Shown here piece by piece: positions 17,086 to 25,661 of a stretch of DNA of 64,000 nt. Origin of the DNA: BOG-1184 sp964651515. GTDB lineage: Bacteria; Fibrobacterota; Chitinivibrionia; Chitinivibrionales; Chitinispirillaceae. Within the stretch, counting starts at the first letter, position 1; every line of letters begins with the position of its first letter. The notes beneath the pieces were generated by a model. That model had not been told where the DNA came from, ran no database searches, and saw only the letters and a list, made by a program, of their open reading frames with translations. A program made the translations under genes and the position numbers. The stretch covers positions 33,642 through 97,641 of the forward strand of contig CAZYYB010000003.1 in assembly GCA_964651515.1 (NCBI GenBank), given 5' to 3'.

Positions 17086-18852
17086 TTATTCGTAGTGCCG
17101 CATCGCATGTGCAGCGGTAAGTTTTGCAGCGCGGCGGGCCGGGAAAAAAGCCGTTGCCACGGCAATTGCCATGATGAAAATGATATACGCCGCCACGCCG
17201 GGAGCCGTAGGCGCAAAAAACAGGTGTCCCTTGACCAGGAGCATGCCCATCGGGTTGTCGGCTGCATCGATGGTGAACGACGAAAGGCCCCACATCGCCG
17301 CGAACGCCGCCAGTGCCCCGGCGAGGGAAGCGAAAAATGCCAGACAGAGTGTTTCGAGGAGGAACATGGAGAGCACCTGCGACCGCTGCATGCCGATGGC
17401 GCGCACCGTGCCGATCTCCCTGGTGCGCTCCCGTATGGTCATCCGCAGCGTGTTGACAACCCCGATTAAAATGATGAAGAAGAGGATCAGCCCTGCCGCG
17501 AGGGTGATGATATTGAGGACCGCTTCCACCTGGAGAATGGCCGACGCGGTCTCGTACATCGACTGGACGCTTACCATGATCCCCTTGAACTTTCCCCGCC
17601 CCATCTCCTCCGACATCTTCGTGTATTCGTCGGTCGTGGCGCACCGCTTCATCAGCATGAACTCCAGCGCGAGCGCCGCGTATAGCGGGCTCGACGAGTC
17701 GGGCAGGGTCTGCAGAAGATCCGGCGCGGGAGGCGCGGGGAGCGGCGCGTAGTAGGCATGGTAGAACTCCCGCTCATTGACAAGCACTCCGTTGGCCGGG
17801 AGTTTCGAAGCCGCGGCGGCGATGGCCGTTACGGCGAAATTCGCGTGTCCGCTGTCCGGGCCGAACTTGTTGTTCCAGGAAAAAGCGAGCGTGTCCCCGA
17901 TGCCGGCATGGCACCGTGCGGCGAGCTCACCGGCGAGGACGACCCCGCGGTAGCCGAATGCACCGGCCGAGTCGCCCGCAGAAAGGGCGACGCCCCGGCG
18001 CACGATCGCCTGCGACGCGGAATCGGTCAGGAACCCGAGAAGAGTAGCTGCGGTGGTCGTCCCCTTGAGCGTAGCGCTGCCGGTCATGACCGCGAGACCG
18101 GGCTTCAGCAGGTCGTGAATCCGGTCGGCGATCGCCTTGGCGCTGCGCTGCGGGTTCACCACGTCGATGTGCACGGTGGCGATATCGTGCGGGCCGTAGC
18201 CGGACAGCGCCTTGAGGACGTGCAGTTCGAGGAAGACGGGACTTGACATGAATATATTCGCCGGCTTGAAAATGCCGACGATCTTAAGCTGCGCGCTCGA
18301 CGACTGGTTGTTGACGCCGGTAAACCTGACCCGGAGAATGTCGCCCATCTTTACCCGCAGGTATTTCGCCTTCTGCTCGGAAAGGAGGACCGGGTACCCG
18401 GCGCTCGTATCCTTCAATGCCGGAAAGGAGCCCTCCAGCATCTTGAAATTCGCGGCATACTCCTTCTGCTCCTCGGGAGTGAGGTTTTCGCTCAGGTCTA
18501 CCCCGACCATCACGACGTTGTCGGCGATACCGTTGCCGATCGCCCGGGCGAAGACGCCGACCGCCTCTTCGACATGCGCCGATTGCGGAGCTGCCTTGCT
18601 TACCGCATTGCGGATGCGTGCATCGTCGTAAAACACCTGGCCCGTCATGTTGCCGTTGCGTACATACGACACCGATACGTGCCCGTTGGTATACCGGACG
18701 ACCTGCTCGAAAAGCACCTTCGAAATACCGTGAGAAAAGGCGTTGGCCATGATGAGCACCATGGCGCCAAAGGCGATGGCGATGCCGAGGAGGATGTTCC
18801 GGCGCTTCTGCCGCACCAGATTACGAAGGGATATATTGAAAATGACCGGCAT
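17086..18852 (-). CDS. FtsX/MacB-type ABC permease (second subunit)
   Basis: 588 residues. One N-terminal transmembrane helix (NILLGIAIAFGAMVLIMANAF), a large periplasmic domain of about 400 residues, then three C-terminal helices with the FtsX-domain sequence RMTIREREREIGTVRAIGM-like cytoplasmic loop (here RMTIRERTREIGTVRAIGM). This is the LolC/LolE/MacB topology, in which the periplasmic part captures cargo and ATP hydrolysis drives a mechanical stroke without transport through the pore. It follows the first permease by 8 nt. Confidence 0.87.
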   Translation of the reverse strand: MPVIFNISLRNLVRQKRRNILLGIAIAFGAMVLIMANAFSHGISKVLFEQVVRYTNGHVSVSYVRNGNMTGQVFYDDARIRNAVSKAAPQSAHVEEAVGVFARAIGNGIADNVVMVGVDLSENLTPEEQKEYAANFKMLEGSFPALKDTSAGYPVLLSEQKAKYLRVKMGDILRVRFTGVNNQSSSAQLKIVGIFKPANIFMSSPVFLELHVLKALSGYGPHDIATVHIDVVNPQRSAKAIADRIHDLLKPGLAVMTGSATLKGTTTAATLLGFLTDSASQAIVRRGVALSAGDSAGAFGYRGVVLAGELAARCHAGIGDTLAFSWNNKFGPDSGHANFAVTAIAAAASKLPANGVLVNEREFYHAYYAPLPAPPAPDLLQTLPDSSSPLYAALALEFMLMKRCATTDEYTKMSEEMGRGKFKGIMVSVQSMYETASAILQVEAVLNIITLAAGLILFFIILIGVVNTLRMTIRERTREIGTVRAIGMQRSQVLSMFLLETLCLAFFASLAGALAAFAAMWGLSSFTIDAADNPMGMLLVKGHLFFAPTAPGVAAYIIFIMAIAVATAFFPARRAAKLTAAHAMRHYE

Positions 18853-18860
18853 GGCTGCTC

Positions 18861-20399
18861 CTATTCCCGCGAAACGGCATCGAGCGGCGTGATGCCGCTC
18901 GCCACGCGGATCGGATAGACGACCGCGATGAGGGTAACGACGACCAGTTGCCCGACCGCCAGGGCGACATCGATGACCGACAGTATCGGGCGGAAGGTAT
19001 CGCCGCCGTAAAGAAGCTGCAGCATGTCGTTGTCGGTCGTGAGATTGAATGCCGCCAGAATGTTGACAATGATGATACCGGCCGCGATCCCGGCCCCCCC
19101 GAAGATTGCCGAAAGCGCGGCGGTTTCACCGAGAAACATCAGCCGGATGAACCCCTTGCGCGCGCCCACCGCCCGCATCATGCCGATTTCGCTGGTCCGC
19201 TCGATGGCCGCCATGGAGAGCGTGTTCACGATGATGATGATCGCCACGAAGAAGAGAAACATGACGAACACGAAGAGCGAGGTCTTGATGAGGGCGGCCA
19301 TGGAGCCGATGAATCCGGTGGCTTTCTTCCAGGTTATCGCGCGGACCGGAAGTTTCTTTTCGGCAAGCCGCCGGTTCAGGTCCTGAACCGTTTTATTGAG
19401 ATTTTTGCCGTCCTGGATGCGAAGCAGCACGAGGTTCCACGTTCCGGCATCGGGATCGATGTTCGGTCGCTCCGCGGTGCGGGAACCGGCGAGACTCCCT
19501 TTTGTAAGTGCCGCGGCCGCGGCGGCGGGCTTCTGCGCGACGATCATGTCGTTTTCCGAAAAGAGATTGTCGAGAGAGTCGTCGCTTTTCGACAGAAGAT
19601 CGAGATCCTCCTTCTTCACCGGAGCGGAGGTCGCCAGGGCGGAAAAATAGCCGAGGCACTGGCGGTAGGATTCGATGTCCATGATCGGGAAGCTGCCCCA
19701 GATATGGTTGAGCGACCGATACTTGACTATGCCCCGCACCGGTACGCGGACGTCGGTGGTGGTGTTCTCGTTATTGACTCCCATGAATACGGCGCTGTGT
19801 TTGACCGTCAGCTCGGAGAGACGCGAGGTTATCCCGCTGCCGAGCGCCGTCGTATCGAGCTTCGTTCCCTCCGGGGAAAAGAGGATGTCGTAGTAGTCGC
19901 CGAAAAGCTTGCGCCACCCGGTAGGCACCAGTACTCCGGGTTCATTGCCCTCGAGGTAGCCGCCCTCGACCAGCTTCAGATTGTCGCCGAAGAATTTCCG
20001 GTAGTGCTGCATGTCCACGCCGAGCACGAAGGCGCCCTTGGCGAGCCCCCCATCCTCGTTCAGCGCCATGGCGAAGTTCTTGCCCATGGGGAGCCATTTC
20101 TTAATATAAGGAATGGTTTTGAGCGCCGAATCGATCATTGGGTAGTCGGTTATCGGGGCCACCGCCTTGCCCATGAATTCGAGGAAGACGTTGTCGGACT
20201 CCTGCTTGTCGGAGACGAGCAGGGCGTCGCCGCAGAACCCCTCCACGATATTCTTCTGCAACCCGGCGTCCATCCCTGAAATGACGCCGTTGCCGACGGT
20301 CATGAGCAGCGCGCCGATAAACAGGATCGCCCCGATGATCAGGCTCTTGCCGCGATGGCGCATGATGTTGCGCCAGGCGATTTTAATGATGAGGCTCAT
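18861..20399 (-). CDS. FtsX/MacB-type ABC permease (first subunit)
   Basis: 512 residues with the same topology as its downstream neighbour: N-terminal helix SLIIGAILFIGALLMTVGNG, a periplasmic domain to about residue 370, then three helices and the loop AIERTSEIGMMRAVGARKGF that couples to the ATPase. The start ATG (20399) overlaps the ATPase stop codon by four bases. The two permeases are different enough to form a LolC-LolE-like heterodimer. Confidence 0.87.
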   Translation of the reverse strand: MSLIIKIAWRNIMRHRGKSLIIGAILFIGALLMTVGNGVISGMDAGLQKNIVEGFCGDALLVSDKQESDNVFLEFMGKAVAPITDYPMIDSALKTIPYIKKWLPMGKNFAMALNEDGGLAKGAFVLGVDMQHYRKFFGDNLKLVEGGYLEGNEPGVLVPTGWRKLFGDYYDILFSPEGTKLDTTALGSGITSRLSELTVKHSAVFMGVNNENTTTDVRVPVRGIVKYRSLNHIWGSFPIMDIESYRQCLGYFSALATSAPVKKEDLDLLSKSDDSLDNLFSENDMIVAQKPAAAAAALTKGSLAGSRTAERPNIDPDAGTWNLVLLRIQDGKNLNKTVQDLNRRLAEKKLPVRAITWKKATGFIGSMAALIKTSLFVFVMFLFFVAIIIIVNTLSMAAIERTSEIGMMRAVGARKGFIRLMFLGETAALSAIFGGAGIAAGIIIVNILAAFNLTTDNDMLQLLYGGDTFRPILSVIDVALAVGQLVVVTLIAVVYPIRVASGITPLDAVSRE

Positions 20400-21082
20400 A
20401 GAGCGCTCTTCTCGGCGACGATGCCGTCTTTGATTTTCACCATGGTTTTTGCATACTTGAGCACATTGGCATCGTGGGTCGAAAAGATGAACGTCGTCTG
20501 TTCACGGGCATTCATCTCCTTCATGAGATCGAGGATCTGAGCGCCGGTGACCGAATCGAGGTTTGCGGTCGGCTCGTCGGCGAGAACGATGTCCGGGTTG
20601 GTAACCAGGGCGCGTGCGATGGCCACCCGCTGGCGCTGGCCGCCGGAGAGCTCGGAGGGACGGTGCTTTATAAACTCGGTGATGCCGACCTCGTCGATCA
20701 GCTTTTCGGCTTTGCTCCTTATTTCCGCGCGGGAATCCTTTTTCTTGAGGAGAAGCGGGAACTCCACATTTTCGAGAGTATTGAGGACCGGGATCAGGTT
20801 AAAGGTCTGGAAGATGAACCCGATCCGGTTGAGGCGAAGGTCGGTAATCTGCCGGTCGGAAAGGCTCGATACCTCGTCGCCGTGGACCGAGACGGTTCCG
20901 GCGGTTGCCTTGTCGATGCAGCCGATGATGTTGAGGAGCGTTGTTTTGCCGCTGCCGGACGGGCCCATGATGGTCATGAGGTCGCCCTCCTCGATGGTAA
21001 GGTCGATGCCGCGCAGGGCATGCACGGTCGTCGTGCCGAGGGCATAGTTCTTGATAACGCCTTTAATTTCTATGATATTCAT
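20396..21082 (-). CDS. LolD/MacB-type ABC ATPase
   Basis: 228 residues. Walker A GPSGSGKTT (40-48), Q-loop FIFQTFNLIP, signature LSGGQRQRVA, Walker B IVLADEPTANLD and H-loop STHD are all intact. This is the DevA/LolD/MacB subfamily, which energises FtsX-type permeases. First gene of a five-gene operon (ATPase, two permeases, LolA-like carrier, barrel). A promoter containing a TetR-type palindrome lies upstream. No MFP/HlyD partner or TolC is present, so this is not a MacAB efflux pump. Confidence 0.92.
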   Translation of the reverse strand: MNIIEIKGVIKNYALGTTTVHALRGIDLTIEEGDLMTIMGPSGSGKTTLLNIIGCIDKATAGTVSVHGDEVSSLSDRQITDLRLNRIGFIFQTFNLIPVLNTLENVEFPLLLKKKDSRAEIRSKAEKLIDEVGITEFIKHRPSELSGGQRQRVAIARALVTNPDIVLADEPTANLDSVTGAQILDLMKEMNAREQTTFIFSTHDANVLKYAKTMVKIKDGIVAEKSAL

Positions 21083-21206
21083 CCATTACCTCCTGTATGA
21101 CCCGCTTGTGCCGCACCCGCGACACCTTGTTATCCGCACCTCTGCCTCCTGATCCTGCTATATAAGCACACGGGATATCTGGAGCTCAGGCCAACGTCCG
21201 GCTCGT

Positions 21207-21235
21207 ATTATTTAAACCGACCGTTTGGTTTGCAA
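21207..21235 (-). promoter_or_regulatory. ABC-operon promoter containing a TetR-type operator
   Basis: Minus strand: -35 TTGCAA (21235-21230), 17-nt spacer, -10 AATAAT (21212-21207). The spacer holds the imperfect palindrome AAACCGACC/GTTTGGTTT (21214-21231, 7 of 9 arm positions paired), a shape common to TetR/AcrR operators. The tetR gene is 350 nt upstream on the same strand. Binding here would block RNA polymerase; the regulator-operator pairing is inference. Confidence 0.6.
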
Positions 21236-21256
21236 TCTAATTTTATTAATATACTT

Positions 21257-21583
21257 TCAATGTTTCCGCCTCAGCACCATGCCCAGCAGCATTCCCCGTT
21301 GCGCGATACCCTCTTTCCTGTTCGCCTTTATGGTGTCGAGCAGCTCGGCTTCATCAGCAGGCGGTACGGTTTCTACTGCTTTTTTCGTCAGGGTTATCGC
21401 CTTTTTCGGGCACACGGGAACGCACAGCCCGCAGCCGACCCTCGCCTCGTCGGGCGTGAACATGAGTTTGAGCAACCGGATGTCGGCGCCCGACCGTGTC
21501 GCCGGAAATCCGACGGCCTGCGCATCGAGATGGCGCTGCAGGAGGCGGTAAATTGCCTCCGGTTCCCGTACCGGATGACTCAT
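21257..21583 (-). pseudogene. Internally deleted 4Fe-4S ferredoxin-type protein
   Basis: 108 codons from the ATG at 21583, which overlaps the tetR stop (ATGA). Residues 1-50 (IYRLLQRHLDAQAVGFPATRSGADIRLLKLMFTPDEA) match the N-terminus of a larger family of winged-helix/ferredoxin proteins of about 300-400 residues. The sequence then jumps directly to VGCGLCVPVCPKKAITL, the end of the C-terminal ferredoxin domain. The middle is missing and the cluster motif has lost its first cysteine (RVGCGLC instead of CxxCxxC), so at best three ligands remain. It is still an open frame, but probably not functional as a ferredoxin. Confidence 0.65.
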
Positions 21584-22185
21584 AGGATGGTATCCTTTCC
21601 CGCGGATCGCCGTGCGGAAAGAAGTGCCGCGCCAACCACTGCATCCCCGACCTCGCGGAGCATTTTCGCGATTTCCCCCGGGGAAAGTGCGCCGAGCTTG
21701 TCGCTCAGGATGAGTGAGGCGAGACCGTGCACGAAGATCCACATCTTCATGAGGAGGTCGCCAAGCGCAACATCGGAAAGCCCGGCAAGGGTGGGATCGC
21801 GCTTCATCAGTTCCAGAGGGTCGAGGCCGATTTGAGCCTCCGCACCAAGCAGCTTATGCGGATTGCCCGCCAGGACCTCGAAGAAGAGCCGCCGCTCCCT
21901 GCGCGCGAATTCGATGTATCCCAGCCCCATGTCGAAGAACGGTTCACCGGTTCGCGTCTCTGCCTGGAAGTCGTGCAACAGGCCGATTGCGCGGACAACG
22001 ATCTCCCGGCGGAGGAGATCCATCTTCCTGAAATAGCCGTAGATCGGCGAAGTCGAGGTTCGCAGCTTTTTCGCCACGCTGCGTGCCGACAGGGCGGACA
22101 TACCCCTGGCGCGGACCAACGAAAAGGCGGCATCGATGATCTGATCGCGGGTGACGGTTTTAAGCGGCGGCATGGGGGAGCTCAA
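21580..22185 (-). CDS. TetR/AcrR-family transcriptional regulator
   Basis: 201 residues. The N-terminal helix-turn-helix is typical: TRDQIIDAAFSLVRARGMSALSARSVAKKLRTSTSPIYGYFRKMDLL (residues 12-58). The C-terminal ligand-binding domain is unassigned (WHG-like: FFEVLAGNPHKLL, FVHGLASLILSDK). Likely a repressor of its own operon and/or of the ABC export operon downstream, whose promoter contains a palindrome. The upstream region carries TAACATGTGTTA (22217-22228), a perfect small palindrome that may be an autoregulatory site. Confidence 0.88.
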   Translation of the reverse strand: MSSPMPPLKTVTRDQIIDAAFSLVRARGMSALSARSVAKKLRTSTSPIYGYFRKMDLLRREIVVRAIGLLHDFQAETRTGEPFFDMGLGYIEFARRERRLFFEVLAGNPHKLLGAEAQIGLDPLELMKRDPTLAGLSDVALGDLLMKMWIFVHGLASLILSDKLGALSPGEIAKMLREVGDAVVGAALLSARRSAGKDTIL

Positions 22186-22296
22186 AAATTAGAATTGTTA
22201 TAATACTATTGTTTTGTAACATGTGTTATTAATATACTCCGGACGGCAATGAAAATCAAGTGAGCCCCGTTCGCAGGATCCCTGCCGCACAATTGT

Positions 22297-22854
22297 CTAT
22301 CCGGCTTTTAAAACCGCAACCCTGCTCAGGAGGCTCCTCTTCCGCCCTGCTGCACGGAATCCTGATTTGCGGGCAATAACAAGGGTTTCGTCGAACTCCC
22401 CCGCCGGGACGACGAAGGCGGGTTCCATCAGGAAGAGTGTCCCGTTGCTCCGGATAATTGATTTCATTTCGTCGAAAAAATTTTCCCGGTCCGGAAGCTC
22501 ATGAACGACATGAATAGCGAGAATAAGGTCCACCGGTTCCGTGACACCGATACGATCCTCGCTGCATTTGTGCAACACGATCCGATCGCCGAAGTCGGTT
22601 CCTTGCGAGGATTCACGCACCATATCGAGCATCGCCTGCTGCAGGTCCGCGGCGATGACCCTGCCGCAGGGCCCGACGAGGCGGGCCGCTTCGAGGGTAA
22701 AGAGTCCCGGGCCGCATCCCACCTCAAGGATCGTTATTCCTTCTTGTATCAAGGGTGCAAGAGTCTTTTCGGGATTCATGAGGAATTTCCTCATGCCGCT
22801 CTTGAGAGAGGCGGCCTTTTCGGCGGAATAGACGTGGTGGTGAATGTGGGTCAT
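22297..22854 (-). CDS. Class I SAM-dependent methyltransferase
   Basis: 185 residues from the ATG at 22854 (AAGGAG nine bases upstream; the in-frame ATG at 22872 precedes that site). Rossmann methyltransferase motif I is ILEVGCGPGLFTLEAARLV, motif II VIAADLQQAMLDMV, and the motif IV region DLILAIHVVHELPDRENFFDEM. This is the UbiE/Methyltransf_11 type. The N-terminal His-rich MTHIHHHVYS could bind a metal, but this is unproven. Substrate unknown; the gene stands alone. Confidence 0.85.
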   Translation of the reverse strand: MTHIHHHVYSAEKAASLKSGMRKFLMNPEKTLAPLIQEGITILEVGCGPGLFTLEAARLVGPCGRVIAADLQQAMLDMVRESSQGTDFGDRIVLHKCSEDRIGVTEPVDLILAIHVVHELPDRENFFDEMKSIIRSNGTLFLMEPAFVVPAGEFDETLVIARKSGFRAAGRKRSLLSRVAVLKAG

Positions 22855-22983
22855 GATAGCAGGCTCCTTCAACCTATGGTTGTCCCGGATAACTCTATCT
22901 TTATTTATAAGACGTGAAGGGCGAGGGAATATTGCAGGGAGCGGATGGATTGGTTTGAAATCTTTAAAAAAAAGTCAAATTCT

Positions 22984-23111
22984 GTTGGATGGCCGAGCCG
23001 GGTCACCCGCGCGAAGTGGGAGTGCTTCATAACAAGCCTCTGCGGGAGGGGTGTGTCCGAGACGCGTTTCGCGGCTCAGACCAGGGGGAAACACAGAGTG
23101 TTTCCCCCACC
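22984..23111 (+). repeat. Dispersed modular repeat, copy R4 (A' fragment plus C)
   Basis: Starts with TTGGATGGCCGAGCCGGGTC and A' as far as GTGCTTCATAACA, then joins module C: GTGTGTCCGAGACGCG, GCGGCTCAGACCA and the perfect hairpin GGGGGAAACAC/GTGTTTCCCCC, ending CACCGGAG. Unlike most copies it points at the 3' end of a converging gene (aldo/keto reductase), not at a start codon. Confidence 0.88.
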
Positions 23112-23143
23112 GGAGTATTAAAAAAATCCTTCAAATCTATTAT

Positions 23144-24307
23144 TTACGTTCTGGCCATATCGAGCGTATTCATCACCTCGACGAGCGTTTCACGGATCTT
23201 TATTTTCTGCGGGCACTTCTCTTCACAGGCACCGCATTGCGTGCAGTTTGCCGCATCCGCCTTCCCCATTTTCAGAAAATTATAGCGCTGCCGCGTTCCT
23301 TTAAGGTCATCGTACATGAAAGCATTGTTGAAAAATTCAAAATTTCCCGGGATATTCACCCCCTGGGGACACGGCATGCAGTAGTTGCAGCCGGTGCAGG
23401 CGACCCTGGTTTTCGACCGGTATATTTCCTTTACTTTTTCGAAGAGGGCCGATTCGCTTTCGGTCAACGTCTCCGGGTACGCCTCACCGGCAATCCGGCA
23501 GTTTTCGAGAACATGCTCCATCGTCGTCATGCCGCTCAAAACGACGCCGACCGCGGGATGATTCCACACGAATCTGAGCGCCCACTCGGCGGGACTCCGC
23601 CTCACTTCCGCCTGCTCCCAGACCTTTATCGCCGCCTCCGGGATTCGAGCCGTCAGGCTGCCTCCCCGCAGCGGCTCCATAACCACCACCCCGAGCCCCC
23701 TGGCCGCCGCGTACTCCAGCCCCTCCCGGCCGGCCTGATAGTACTCATCCATGAAATTGTACTGAATCTGGCAGAATGACCAGTCGTAGGCATCGACGAT
23801 CTCCTTGAAAAGGGAAAGCTCGTCGTGAAAGGAGAACCCGGCGTATCGTATCCGCCCGTCGGCGAGGGCGGCATCCAGGAATTCAAACACCCCGAGCTGC
23901 CGGAGGTTAATCCACTCGTGCGCGTTGAGGCCGTGCAGCAGGTAAAAATCGATGTGGTCGGTCTGAAGCCTTTCAAGCTGCCGGTCGAGGTAAAAGTCCA
24001 TGTCGCCGCGGCTCTTGACGAGCCAGCTTGGAAGCTTGGTGGCAAGGTTGATCCGATCCCGGTAGCCGTTCTGCAGCGCCCTGCCGAGAAAAATTTCGCT
24101 CATCCCTCCCTGCTGAAATGAGGTGCCGTGGTAGGGAAAGGCGGTGTCCGCGTAATTGACCCCGTTGTCGACGGCATAATGCAGCATCCGGGATGCCGTC
24201 TCTTCATCGATCAGATCGAACTTCCCGTCTCTGATCGGCAGCCGCATGCAGCCGAAGCCGAGAATGGAGATCTTTTCGCCGGTACTGCCGAAGGTTCTGA
24301 AGAGCAT
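23144..24307 (-). CDS. Aldo/keto reductase with C-terminal 2x[4Fe-4S] ferredoxin domain
   Basis: 387 residues. Residues 1-270 form the AKR barrel: GFGCMRLP, DTAFPYHG (catalytic Asp and Tyr), ATKLPSW (Lys) and YLLHGL (His). The C-terminus adds two clusters, CTGCNYCMPCPQGVNIPG and CTQCGACEEKCPQ. This fusion is common in anaerobes and probably lets ferredoxin-type electrons drive the NAD(P)H reductase; the substrate is unknown. The ATG at 24307 has AGGAGG seven bases upstream. Repeat copy R5 lies 30 nt upstream with its C end toward the gene. Confidence 0.92.
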   Translation of the reverse strand: MLFRTFGSTGEKISILGFGCMRLPIRDGKFDLIDEETASRMLHYAVDNGVNYADTAFPYHGTSFQQGGMSEIFLGRALQNGYRDRINLATKLPSWLVKSRGDMDFYLDRQLERLQTDHIDFYLLHGLNAHEWINLRQLGVFEFLDAALADGRIRYAGFSFHDELSLFKEIVDAYDWSFCQIQYNFMDEYYQAGREGLEYAAARGLGVVVMEPLRGGSLTARIPEAAIKVWEQAEVRRSPAEWALRFVWNHPAVGVVLSGMTTMEHVLENCRIAGEAYPETLTESESALFEKVKEIYRSKTRVACTGCNYCMPCPQGVNIPGNFEFFNNAFMYDDLKGTRQRYNFLKMGKADAANCTQCGACEEKCPQKIKIRETLVEVMNTLDMART

Positions 24308-24336
24308 GGTATCCGCCTCCTGTTATGGTTTCTCAT

Positions 24337-24494
24337 CTGGTGGGTTTCCCCTGGTCGGAGCCGCGAAACGCGTCTCCGACACACCCTTTCCTGCGGGAGG
24401 GGGCGGCGATGCCTGCCCGAAGGCAAGCGCCTGCCCCCTCCCAACGCCCACCTCTTTTGACTTTGCTTTTGGATTCCGGCTCGGCCATCCAAAA
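24337..24494 (-). repeat. Dispersed modular repeat, copy R5 (A, D and C)
   Basis: The most complete single copy. On the minus strand: hairpin A (TTTTGGAT/ATCCAAAA), spacer, module D (GGTGGGCGTTGGGAGG, then a long hairpin around GCTTGCC/GGCAGGC and GGGGGC/GCCCCC), then module C (GTGTGTCGGAGACGCG, GCGGCTCCGACCA, GGGGAAACCCACCAG). The C end faces the aldo/keto reductase start (30 nt). Confidence 0.9.
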
Positions 24495-24577
24495 TCAGGC
24501 ACTCAAAAACCGTAGAAGCGTATATGCGTTAAGTCAACAAATTTTACATCTTTCCCGCATCTATGCTTCTACCATCT

Positions 24578-25660
24578 TTATAATTCTTTCAGGATCAATT
24601 GCTCCAGCCACGGCTCGACCCTCTCCCACGCCTCATCCACCGAGAGCGCCCTGAGGCTTGCCGACGGATCGATATCGCCCCTCACCGCCCGGACACCGAC
24701 ATTTTCGGCGGTCCAGACCGGGAAACCGGCCATCTCCCTGCGGATGACGAGATTGCCGCTGCCGACCGGTCCGTTGCGCTTGTCATCGGTTGGGCCGAAG
24801 AGCGCGACGGTCGGTATGCCCATGCAGGCGGCGACGTGCATGAGACCGGAGTCGTTGCAGAGGAAGAGCGAGCACCGCCTGATGAGCGCGGCGGTGAGGC
24901 GCAGACTGCACGGCTCAACGATTCGATGCGGTTCCTTCATGATCGATGCGGTAATGCGCTTCAGAGGGTCCTCCTCCCGCGAACCGAGGATGAGCGCCTT
25001 TGCGCCGAGCGCATTGCAGATGCGCAAGCCCAGCTCGCCGAACCGCATCGGGTCCCACCGCTTCGCCCCCATGCCGTGTTCGCCGCTCGACCCGGGATGG
25101 ATGCCGATGCACCGGTCGGGCCCTCCCATCGATTCCAGGAGCCGCAGGGCCGCGATCCAATCCTCTTCCCCAAAGAGCTGCGGGAACGTGGGGGGAGGCT
25201 TCGGAAGCGGCTTGCCGGAAAAAGCCGCCGCGAGCCGCAGGTTCTGATCGACGTCGTGCAGTCCCGAATCGACGGGCAGGAAGCGGGAGTTCAGGAACGA
25301 CAGGCTCGCCCCCTGCTTGAGCGCATAACGGAAGGCGTACCGTTTCCTGATGCCGCAGAGAAAGGGGAGCAGGTTGGACTGCCAGTTGTTGGCCGGGAAA
25401 AAGCATAGGGAGACATCGAAGTGTTCGCCGGAGAGTTCCGCAATGATCCGGGATTTTTTCCCAAGCCCGGTATCGCGGGTAGGATCGATGGAGTGGATTC
25501 CGTCCCAGACCGGATCGTACTGTGCAAAATCAAGAATTGCGTGCCGGAGGGCAAGCAGGTGGAGTTTTGCCTCGGGCAACGTATCGCGGAGAAACCTGAA
25601 AGCCGGCCAGGCGAGCAGGTAATTGCCGATGCCGATTGGACACAGGCAGAGAATTTTCAT
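24578..25660 (-). CDS. GT9-family (heptosyltransferase-like) glycosyltransferase
   Basis: 360 residues from the ATG at 25660; the frame is open 165 codons further upstream but that part lies inside the next gene and is low-complexity. GT-B fold, lacking a signal. N-terminus MKILCLCPIGIGNYLLAWPA, acceptor side; GIHPGSSGEHGMGAKRW and FLCNDSGLMHVAACMGIPTVALFGPTD are the classical GT9 ADP-heptose-binding motifs. Likely acts in LPS core or another surface glycan. Starts 1 nt after the GT2 gene stop, so the two form an operon. Confidence 0.88.
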   Translation of the reverse strand: MKILCLCPIGIGNYLLAWPAFRFLRDTLPEAKLHLLALRHAILDFAQYDPVWDGIHSIDPTRDTGLGKKSRIIAELSGEHFDVSLCFFPANNWQSNLLPFLCGIRKRYAFRYALKQGASLSFLNSRFLPVDSGLHDVDQNLRLAAAFSGKPLPKPPPTFPQLFGEEDWIAALRLLESMGGPDRCIGIHPGSSGEHGMGAKRWDPMRFGELGLRICNALGAKALILGSREEDPLKRITASIMKEPHRIVEPCSLRLTAALIRRCSLFLCNDSGLMHVAACMGIPTVALFGPTDDKRNGPVGSGNLVIRREMAGFPVWTAENVGVRAVRGDIDPSASLRALSVDEAWERVEPWLEQLILKEL

Positions 25661-25661
25661 A

